Origin: DATKCJ01 sp035513275
Lineage (GTDB): Bacteria > Verrucomicrobiota > Verrucomicrobiia > Opitutales > Opitutaceae
Assembly: GCA_035513275.1 (NCBI GenBank)
Contig: DATKCJ010000462.1
Location: 1 to 6,469, forward strand
Reading direction: 5' to 3'
DNA: 6,469 nucleotides
Of the stretch, positions 1-4,568 are shown piece by piece (position 1 is the stretch's first letter; each line of letters starts with the position of its first letter). A program made the translations under genes and the position numbers. The notes below the pieces were generated by a model. It saw only the letters and a list, made by a program, of their open reading frames with translations, ran no database searches and was not told the origin of the DNA.

Positions 1-117
1 CCGATCGGGCTTTTCGTGATGCTCGCGCTTGGACTCCTGCTGCCCACGCTTCCCGCCGCTCCATTCGGCAGGCACCTGAAAAGTGCAGTTGTTTCGTTCG
101 CGGGATGGGTGGGCTGA
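1..117 (+). CDS. Possible C-terminal end of a hydrophobic (membrane?) protein, partial
   Basis: Frame 1 is open from the window edge to a TGA at 115-117 and gives 38 residues. About 20 of these near the window edge form a hydrophobic Leu/Ala/Gly/Pro-rich segment, followed by a short basic stretch (GRHLK) and a mixed tail. This looks like the last transmembrane helix and cytoplasmic tail of a membrane protein, but the fragment is too short to assign a family. It overlaps the next gene by 35 bp if that gene starts at its first possible codon (GTG at 83). The overlap suggests translational coupling, or that the downstream gene really starts later. GC content at third codon positions is high in the first half and weaker in the second. 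It could also be chance open frame. Confidence 0.4.
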   Translation, partial: PIGLFVMLALGLLLPTLPAAPFGRHLKSAVVSFAGWVG

Positions 118-1342
118 AAATGGCTTCACCCAACATCGAGCAACTTTGAGCACAACCCTCCATGTCTGGCCGCATCCTCGAATTGAGTCTGGCGGCTTCG
201 TTCGAGAAAGTGCCCGCGTCGAATATCCCGGCAAGGAGGCCTGCGACCTGTGGTTCGAGGTGCCCGTTGAGTGGAAGTCGAAGCTGAGCGACAGGCACGA
301 TCACTTCCTCCTTGCGGTGATCTTTCGCGCGATGGAGGACGCGGACAAATGCCACATCCACGGAACCGTCACGCAATCCCTCCTCAGAAATCTGGAGGAG
401 TTCAATGCCGTCTGGAGGGCGTGGGATCCCAGCCGGTATCGGAGCGTCGAGCTCATCGTTGACACGGCCGCACCAACTGCGTGCCGCGACGGACTCGGCG
501 CACTCCTTGCCTTCTCGGGAGGAGTTGACGCGACCGCGTCGTTGTATCGGCACACCGCCGGCCGGTTGGGCTGGCGCCGGCGGGACATTCAGGCAGGGGT
601 GCTTGTGCAGGGATTCGACATCTCATTGAACGAAGGGGACGCCTTCAGCAGGACCCTGACGCGTGCAGCCGGGCTCATGGCACGACTGGGACTTCCGGTG
701 ATTCCCGTGCGCACAAATCTGATGGGCCTCGGCTGCGATTGGGAAATGTGTTTCGCAGTGCATCTCGCCGCATGCCTGAACCTGCTGTCGGGAGGCTACG
801 GCGCCGGCCTGATGGGAAGCGACGAGCCCTATGCGTTTCTCGAGGTGCCTTGGGGATCGAATCCGATCTCGAATCCGCTCCTTGGTTCGCCTCAATTTGA
901 AATCGTCACCGACGGTGCCGAACTCACGAGGCTTGAGAAGGTGCGTCTCCTCGGAAACTGGCGTGAAGGCGTCGAGAGCCTTCGCGTGTGTTGGGAGGGA
1001 CCGATGACGGGCTCGAATTGCGGTGTCTGCGAAAAGTGTGTGCGCACTCGATTGGAACTCCTTGTATGCGGGATCGAGGATCCGAGCCCGTTCGAGTCGC
1101 CGCTCCTGCCAGGGCATCTTGCGAAGATCACGCCGCGGAACAAACTCCAGCTTCGGCATCTCAGGGATGTTCTCGACGAGTGTGAGAAGCGAGATATGCG
1201 GGCATGGTGGGTTCCCGAACTGCGGCGGATTGTGGAGGCCGGAGTGCCAAAGCCGTCCGTGGTGAGGGCACTCGCGCGAAGGATTGTGCCGCCCCGGATC
1301 AGGCCGTGGCTCAAACAACTGCTTCCCGTGAGCGTGCGATGA
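83..1342 (+). CDS. PP-loop ATPase-like protein with QueC-type zinc-binding cysteines
   Basis: This 419-aa protein has an N-terminal domain of about 135 residues of unrecognised fold, then a PP-loop (adenine-alpha-hydrolase) nucleotide-binding motif, FSGGVDA at residues 144-150. Further on come GSDEPY (245-250), PWGSNP (256-261) and DGAELTRLEKV (277-287). A cysteine set, C303, C313, C316 and C319, matches the spacing of the zinc site in QueC (7-cyano-7-deazaguanine synthase). Family knowledge implies ATP-dependent adenylation of an acid or amide, but the substrate is unknown. The usual Ser after the motif's Asp is Ala here. It is much longer than QueC (about 220-230 aa), and no queuosine gene is adjacent. 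QueC-like proteins of this size also occur in defence systems (QatC, CBASS Cap9); that link is not supported by the neighbours seen here. The start is GTG at 83, with an in-frame TGA at 77-79 just upstream. TTG at 89 or 146 are alternatives, and the ribosome binding site is weak. Confidence 0.85.
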   Translation: MQLFRSRDGWAENGFTQHRATLSTTLHVWPHPRIESGGFVRESARVEYPGKEACDLWFEVPVEWKSKLSDRHDHFLLAVIFRAMEDADKCHIHGTVTQSLLRNLEEFNAVWRAWDPSRYRSVELIVDTAAPTACRDGLGALLAFSGGVDATASLYRHTAGRLGWRRRDIQAGVLVQGFDISLNEGDAFSRTLTRAAGLMARLGLPVIPVRTNLMGLGCDWEMCFAVHLAACLNLLSGGYGAGLMGSDEPYAFLEVPWGSNPISNPLLGSPQFEIVTDGAELTRLEKVRLLGNWREGVESLRVCWEGPMTGSNCGVCEKCVRTRLELLVCGIEDPSPFESPLLPGHLAKITPRNKLQLRHLRDVLDECEKRDMRAWWVPELRRIVEAGVPKPSVVRALARRIVPPRIRPWLKQLLPVSVR

Positions 1343-1390
1343 GGCGTCAGCCTTACCACTCGAGACATCACTGACCACGGGACCAAGAAC

Positions 1391-1407
1391 GAGCGCCCTA
1401 TGCGCTC
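1391..1407. terminator. Short hairpin between convergent genes, possible bidirectional terminator
   Basis: GAGCGC (1391-1396) and GCGCTC (1402-1407) form a perfect 6-bp stem around the 5-nt loop CCTAT. It lies in the 63-bp gap between two convergent stop codons and overlaps the stop codon of the dioxygenase gene (1406-1408). Neither side carries a clear run of T, so it is not a textbook intrinsic terminator. Position is the main argument. Confidence 0.3.
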
Positions 1408-2443
1408 AATGTCCTGTGCGGGTGGGCGCGGGGTCGTTGGGATTCATCTTGTCGCGCCAGCGGCTGTAGGCCGAGAAGCTGCTCTTCGCCCGGTCGTAGA
1501 TCTCGCGCCGTCGCGCATATTCCGCATAGTCGGTCACGCGCTCCGGCGCGCGGCGGCTGCTCACCTGGAAATCCGCCTCGGGCGGGTAGCAGGCGATGTT
1601 CACCTTCTCGTAGAATTCCGGATTCGCCGTGCCGTCGTCCGCGATCGACGCAGGCTCGAGGCCGACGTTGCTCGGTGTCTCCGCCGACTGGAATCGCAGG
1701 TCCACGCTCCAGCGGATGTGGTCCGATGTGTTCGGCGTGGAGCAGTGCGGCGTGCGGTTGGTCATAAAGACCACACCGCCGCGCGGGCAGACCGCCGTGA
1801 CCGCCTTGAGCGGATCGTCGGGGAGATCCTCGTCCTTGATAACGAGGAAGCCCGCGTTGCCGCCCGTGTGGTGCGTGGCAACCTTGCCGCGGTGGACGCG
1901 CGGGAGGATTTGCATGCAGCCGTTCTCGACCGTGGCGTCGACGAGCGGCACCCAGCAGGTGATGATGAGCTGCGTGTCGCAATGCACGGCAAAGTAGCCG
2001 CTGTCCTGATGCCACGGCACGATGCCGCGGCCGAGGTTGGGGAGCTTGGGGCGGATGCGGTAAACCGACGACGCCACGATCTCCTCGGTGCCGAGCAACG
2101 CGCCGACCCACGCGAGCAACTTCGGGTGCGTGATCACGTCGAACATCTCCGGCGCGTGAAACCCGCCGCCGCGCTGACCCTCGAGGTGCTTGATCACCGC
2201 TTCACCGTTTTCCTTCGAGTCGCGATGGATCGCCGTGAGCTGCCGGTCGAAGTCGAGGTCGTCGTGTAGATCGGTCAATTGACCCGCGGCTTGAAGCTCG
2301 CGCGCCTTGCGGTTGATCTCGGTGTGAAGCTCGTGCCTCAGCGGCTCGAGGTCTGCGGGATCAAAGACATCGGGCACAATCAAGAAACCTTCCTCGTGAA
2401 AAAACGCGACACGCGTGGGGTCCGGCATGCGTGGGGTGGGCAT
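1406..2443 (-). CDS. Phytanoyl-CoA dioxygenase (PhyH) family protein, Fe(II)/2-oxoglutarate-dependent
   Basis: The 345-aa product has the typical PhyH layout: an opening segment (VAFFHEEGFLIVPDVFD, residues 11-27), then the iron motif H145-x-D147 within PWHQDSGYF, and the distal histidine H233 in RTPHCSTPN. R244 and R250 in the RWSVDLRF strand are candidates for binding the 2-oxoglutarate carboxylate. Members hydroxylate small organic substrates using O2, Fe(II) and 2-oxoglutarate. The substrate cannot be read from sequence, so phytanoyl-CoA itself should not be assumed. I chose ATG at 2443 because the frame upstream runs through intergenic hairpin repeats and the conserved domain starts just after this codon. 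ATG at 2428 is an alternative, and no Shine-Dalgarno sequence is evident. It is divergent from the ferritin-like gene and convergent with the PP-loop gene. Confidence 0.93.
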   Translation of the reverse strand: MPTPRMPDPTRVAFFHEEGFLIVPDVFDPADLEPLRHELHTEINRKARELQAAGQLTDLHDDLDFDRQLTAIHRDSKENGEAVIKHLEGQRGGGFHAPEMFDVITHPKLLAWVGALLGTEEIVASSVYRIRPKLPNLGRGIVPWHQDSGYFAVHCDTQLIITCWVPLVDATVENGCMQILPRVHRGKVATHHTGGNAGFLVIKDEDLPDDPLKAVTAVCPRGGVVFMTNRTPHCSTPNTSDHIRWSVDLRFQSAETPSNVGLEPASIADDGTANPEFYEKVNIACYPPEADFQVSSRRAPERVTDYAEYARRREIYDRAKSSFSAYSRWRDKMNPNDPAPTRTGH

Positions 2444-2495
2444 GCAAGAATTGGGAAGCGTTTTTTCCGCGGCTGCAACGGCCTTGATGCCGCCC

Positions 2496-2521
2496 CGAGA
2501 AATTTCTCGAATGAAAATTTC
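2496..2521. promoter_or_regulatory. 14-bp palindrome plus adjacent near-copy, candidate operator
   Basis: CGAGAAATTTCTCG (2496-2509) is a perfect 14-bp palindrome, 53-66 bp upstream of the dioxygenase ATG. Its core GAAATTTC (2499-2506) nearly recurs as GAAAATTTC at 2513-2521, about one and a half helical turns away. An AT-rich double site in GC-rich DNA at promoter distance suggests binding by a dimeric regulator. No regulator gene is in the window, so the binding protein is unknown. Confidence 0.35.
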
Positions 2522-2558
2522 AGTCCGCGGCACGGTGCGGGTCGGGCTGGTCCTTCTT

Positions 2559-2584
2559 GTAGCCCTGCGCGTGAGCGCAGGGAC
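2559..2584 (+). repeat. REP-like hairpin, unit 1 (forward)
   Basis: The stem CCCTGCGC (2563-2570) pairs perfectly with GCGCAGGG (2575-2582) around the loop GTGA, which as RNA is a GNRA tetraloop. It is preceded by GTAG and followed by AC. The whole 26-bp unit is repeated identically at 2639-2664. Confidence 0.8.
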
Positions 2585-2602
2585 GGACCAGCTCAGCCGT
2601 GC

Positions 2603-2629
2603 GGAATCCCGCCGCTCCCGCGGCGGGCC
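2603..2629 (-). repeat. REP-like hairpin, unit 2 (reverse)
   Basis: CCCGCCGC (2608-2615) pairs perfectly with GCGGCGGG (2620-2627) across a 4-nt loop TCCC. Read on the - strand it is GCCCGCC...GGCGGGATTCC with a GGGA loop, in the same layout as the forward units but with a different stem sequence. It lies between the two identical copies. Confidence 0.7.
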
Positions 2630-2638
2630 ACGTGGAGT

Positions 2639-2664
2639 GTAGCCCTGCGCGTGAGCGCAGGGAC
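2639..2664 (+). repeat. REP-like hairpin, unit 3 (forward), identical to unit 1
   Basis: This is an exact 26-bp copy of the unit at 2559-2584, 80 bp further on. It has the same 8-bp stem (2643-2650 with 2655-2662) and the same GTGA loop. Confidence 0.8.
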
Positions 2665-2685
2665 ACTTTGCTGGAGCAATGCACG

Positions 2686-2711
2686 GAGTCCCGCTCGTTC
2701 CGGAGCGGGCT
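2686..2711 (-). repeat. REP-like hairpin, unit 4 (reverse)
   Basis: CCCGCTC (2690-2696) pairs with GAGCGGG (2703-2709) around a 6-nt loop GTTCCG. The left flank CGGAGT matches that of unit 6 (GCGGAGT), and the right edge GGGCTGC resembles the GGGCTAC of unit 6. It is in reverse orientation relative to units 1 and 3. Confidence 0.7.
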
Positions 2712-2722
2712 GCATCGGAACT

Positions 2723-2741
2723 GTCGGGCATAAGGCCCGAC
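2723..2741. repeat. Hairpin with a different edge sequence, unit 5
   Basis: GTCGGGC (2723-2729) and GCCCGAC (2735-2741) form a perfect 7-bp stem around ATAAG. Its edges do not carry the TAGCCC/GGGAC pattern of the other units, so it may belong to a second hairpin subfamily. Confidence 0.55.
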
Positions 2742-2759
2742 CCACGACACGGCTCGGAG

Positions 2760-2789
2760 CGGAGTCCCGCTGCTCACGCAGCGGGCTAC
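2760..2789 (-). repeat. REP-like hairpin, unit 6 (reverse)
   Basis: CCCGCTGC (2766-2773) pairs perfectly with GCAGCGGG (2778-2785) around TCAC. On the - strand this reads TAGCCCGCTGC, GTGA, GCAGCGGGAC. That matches units 1 and 3 in loop and in both edges while the stem differs by compensated changes. Confidence 0.78.
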
Positions 2790-2820
2790 ATCGGGACACA
2801 TCTCCGGCAAAGGCTTGTGT

Positions 2821-2832
2821 GCGCGATCGCGC
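2821..2832. promoter_or_regulatory. 12-bp palindrome upstream of the ferritin-like gene
   Basis: GCGCGATCGCGC is a perfect 12-bp palindrome ending 21 bp before the ATG at 2854. It could be an operator or part of the 5' untranslated region, but palindromes built on GCGATCGC are not rare in GC-rich DNA, so regulation is only a suggestion. Confidence 0.2.
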
Positions 2833-2853
2833 CGCGATGTCATTCGAGTCGCA

Positions 2854-4335
2854 ATGAGCACCCCCACAGCGGAACCCCCCGCGTCCCCGCTCAAACCAGC
2901 GGTCCTTGTCGACCCCGGCACCAAGCAGCGCCCGCGCAACGTAGACCTGCTCAACGACTGGCAATACGTCGAGCGCTCGATCCAGCGGTTGCTCGCAGGG
3001 TGGGGACGCGACATCGCCACATGGGACGACAAGAGCGGAATCCACCGCCACATCTGGGACCAGGCCGGATGCGTCCGCCGCCTGCGTGAGCGCATCGAGC
3101 AATTTCCCGGCGGCAAGTCCGACGCGCCCGTGTCGCCGCGCCTTGAGAGTCTCGCGAACGCCGCGCTGCTTGCGCCGTCGCTCGACGACGCGCTCGACGG
3201 AATCTACGAGCTCTTGTTGAAGACACTCGTCGGCGCCTACGGCGAATACATGGCGACCGTGCACCCCGTGCACGACGCGCCAACGATCGCGCTGCTCCAC
3301 GAGATCAACCAGATCAAGAGCCAGCAGTGGCTCTGGTATCGCGACTACCGCCGCCGTCACCCGCACAGGACCGACTCCGCCTATCGAGCGCGCGTCACAG
3401 CGCTGCTCGACGAGTGCGGTCACTTCCGCGCGGCGCTGCCCGTCGCGCCTGGAGTCGCGGCGCGGCCCGCCGGCGTCGCCACGGATTTCCGATTGAGCCG
3501 GTTCAGCGCGCGCGATGTTCCGATCCGACCGCGGCAGCCGTTCATGGACTACGTGCGCGCGGATTTCGCGACGAGTATCGAGGCGCGGCGGTTGTTCTGG
3601 GCCTACGGCTACATGATGGAGAAGAATCTCCCCGACGACCAACTCGCGTGGCTCTACTACGGCCACTACATGCCGTGGGACTGGCAGCACGACATGTCGC
3701 GGCACCTCTGGGACGAGTCGCGTCACGGGGACTCTGGCTACTCGCGGCTGCGCGACTTCGGCGTCAGCCTCGAGGAAACGGGATTCCCCGGCTACGACCA
3801 GGGCGAGCGCGAGACGGAGCTGAAGGTGCTCGCAGAAAAACTTGGCATTACCCTCGATGAGGCGTTCGCGCGGCAGCACGAGCTTCTCGCGCCGTTGAAG
3901 GCCGAGCCGCTCACGCCTGCGAAGGTTTACGAGAACGTGTTCATGATCGGCCTCGTCGCGGAGACGGGCTACTTCGTCGTGAAGAACGAAGGCTACGTCG
4001 ACTTCAAGGAAGGGCAGGACCTCGAGTCGGCCGAGATGATGCTTTTCGACATCATCGACGAGACCGCGCACGTGCAATACGCGCACAAGTGGCTGCCGCT
4101 CCTCGCGGAGTTCGCGGGCATGGACAACACTGGCTACCGCGAACGCGGAGCGAAGATCCGCGACGACTACCAGGCCGCGGCGAACAACTCGGTCGCCGAA
4201 TTGAAACGCACGCTCCCGCGCACGCCGGGTCATGCGCCTTTCGAATTCTACCAGAGCCTGCTCGCGCGGATTCGCGCTGTTTACCCGCTCACCAACGCGG
4301 CGACATGTCCGCCGCGCTCACCGAAGCCGATGTGA
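2854..4335 (+). CDS. Ferritin-like di-iron protein, possible oxygenase or oxidase, function unknown
   Basis: The 493-aa protein shows the four-helix-bundle di-iron pattern in its C-terminal half: E243 (SIEARR), E288 and H291 (WDESRHG), E370 (VAETGYF), then E403 and H406 (DETAHVQYAH). E...ExxH...E...ExxH is the ligand pattern of ferritin-like oxidases and oxygenases such as ribonucleotide reductase R2 and the bacterial multicomponent monooxygenases. A helical N-terminal region (about 105-165) carries acidic and histidine residues (YGEYMATVHPVHDAPT, 129-144) and tryptophans. It could be a second, degenerate bundle half. No signal peptide or membrane segment is evident, so it is probably cytoplasmic. 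I do not recognise a named family, and the substrate is unknown. ATG at 2854 is preferred over 2815 because the 13 extra residues read a basic, intergenic-looking stretch. It shares its upstream region with the divergent dioxygenase. Confidence 0.85.
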   Translation: MSTPTAEPPASPLKPAVLVDPGTKQRPRNVDLLNDWQYVERSIQRLLAGWGRDIATWDDKSGIHRHIWDQAGCVRRLRERIEQFPGGKSDAPVSPRLESLANAALLAPSLDDALDGIYELLLKTLVGAYGEYMATVHPVHDAPTIALLHEINQIKSQQWLWYRDYRRRHPHRTDSAYRARVTALLDECGHFRAALPVAPGVAARPAGVATDFRLSRFSARDVPIRPRQPFMDYVRADFATSIEARRLFWAYGYMMEKNLPDDQLAWLYYGHYMPWDWQHDMSRHLWDESRHGDSGYSRLRDFGVSLEETGFPGYDQGERETELKVLAEKLGITLDEAFARQHELLAPLKAEPLTPAKVYENVFMIGLVAETGYFVVKNEGYVDFKEGQDLESAEMMLFDIIDETAHVQYAHKWLPLLAEFAGMDNTGYRERGAKIRDDYQAAANNSVAELKRTLPRTPGHAPFEFYQSLLARIRAVYPLTNAATCPPRSPKPM

Positions 4336-4346
4336 GCCGCGGCGGA

Positions 4347-4381
4347 ATTTTCGATTTTCGATTCGCGATTTTCGATTGTGT
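4347..4381. repeat. Heptamer tandem repeat ATTTTCG
   Basis: Five 7-bp units follow one another: ATTTTCG, ATTTTCG, ATTCGCG, ATTTTCG, ATTGTGT. The run starts 11 bp after the stop codon of the ferritin-like gene. It is strikingly AT-rich for this window and sits in the gap between convergent genes. Confidence 0.7.
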
Positions 4382-4391
4382 CCGCGGGTAG

Positions 4392-4412
4392 GGCGGGACC
4401 GCTGGGCCCGCC
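4392..4412. repeat. GC-rich hairpin downstream of the ferritin-like gene
   Basis: GGCGGG (4392-4397) pairs with CCCGCC (4407-4412). Inside, CC (4399-4400) can pair with GG (4404-4405) around GCT, leaving an A/G mismatch. It is preceded by GTA, as in the TAG-edged hairpins elsewhere in the window. It might also serve as a terminator, but no T-run follows. Confidence 0.5.
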
Positions 4413-4451
4413 GAGAATGGGTGGTGGATGAGCTTCACTCAAGAACACCCG

Positions 4452-4477
4452 CCCTCCGAAGCCTCGGCGCTGGAGGG
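4452..4477. repeat. Hairpin with 14-nt loop
   Basis: CCCTCC (4452-4457) and GGAGGG (4472-4477) pair. Within the loop AGC (4460-4462) can pair with GCT (4469-4471). It lies 7-8 bp before another inverted repeat and appears to be part of the same intergenic repeat block. Confidence 0.45.
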
Positions 4478-4483
4478 AGAGGT

Positions 4484-4519
4484 CGGGCTACCCGCAAAGT
4501 GAATTTTGAAGGTAGCCCG
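4484..4519. repeat. 9-bp inverted repeat CGGGCTACC/GGTAGCCCG
   Basis: CGGGCTACC (4484-4492) is the exact reverse complement of GGTAGCCCG (4511-4519), separated by 18 bp that are AT-richer. The arms equal the outer edge sequence (GGGCTAC/GTAGCCC) of the hairpins at 2559-2789. This looks like a reverse and a forward unit placed edge to edge. Confidence 0.6.
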
Positions 4520-4540
4520 CGATCTCCGAGCGCGGGTCTG
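4512..4540 (+). repeat. REP-like hairpin (forward), second cluster
   Basis: CCCGCG (4516-4521) pairs with CGCGGG (4531-4536). TC (4523-4524) can pair with GA (4528-4529) inside, with an A/G mismatch between the two stems. The left edge GTAGCCC matches units 1 and 3 at 2559 and 2639. The right edge is GGGTCT instead of GGGAC. Confidence 0.65.
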
Positions 4541-4568
4541 AATCATCGGCTCAAAGATCACGGCCCCT

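Larger units (their letters stand above)
2444..2853. other. Non-coding divergent intergenic region with palindromes and a hairpin cluster
   Basis: These 410 bp separate the divergent start codons of the dioxygenase and the ferritin-like gene, so promoters for both must lie here, but I see no convincing -35/-10 pair. The dioxygenase-proximal part is AT-richer and contains a 14-bp palindrome. Positions 2559-2799 are almost filled by six short perfect hairpins. The last 50 bp before the + strand gene contain a 12-bp palindrome. Open frames through the region exist in several frames but translate hairpin repeats, so I treat it as non-coding. Confidence 0.7.

Noticed and set aside
83..1342. Queuosine biosynthesis QueC or an N-type ATP pyrophosphatase such as asparagine synthase
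   Set aside because: The length, extra N-terminal domain and missing que neighbours speak against true QueC. There is no glutaminase domain for asparagine synthase.
1400..2269. A 289-codon open frame on the + strand opposite the dioxygenase
   Set aside because: It has low-complexity Arg/Val/Ala composition and no family motif. The - strand frame has the complete PhyH HxD...H set.
2444..2731. A 96-residue N-terminal extension of the dioxygenase up to 2731
   Set aside because: The extension reads through several hairpin repeats and has no resemblance to PhyH proteins, whose domain begins right after the ATG at 2443.
2559..2799. CRISPR array
   Set aside because: The units differ in stem sequence and orientation, spacing is irregular, and there are no equal-length unique spacers or cas genes.
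2559..2799. Integron attC sites or a rho-independent terminator series
   Set aside because: The hairpins are too short for attC, no RYYYAAC/GTTRRRY core sites are seen, and no T-runs follow the stems.
2593..4233. A 546-codon open frame on the - strand opposite the ferritin-like gene
   Set aside because: Its translation is Arg/Val/Glu/Leu-rich without recognisable motifs, and it ends in hairpin-repeat translation. Antisense open frames this long arise readily opposite GC-rich genes. The + strand frame has a full set of di-iron ligands.
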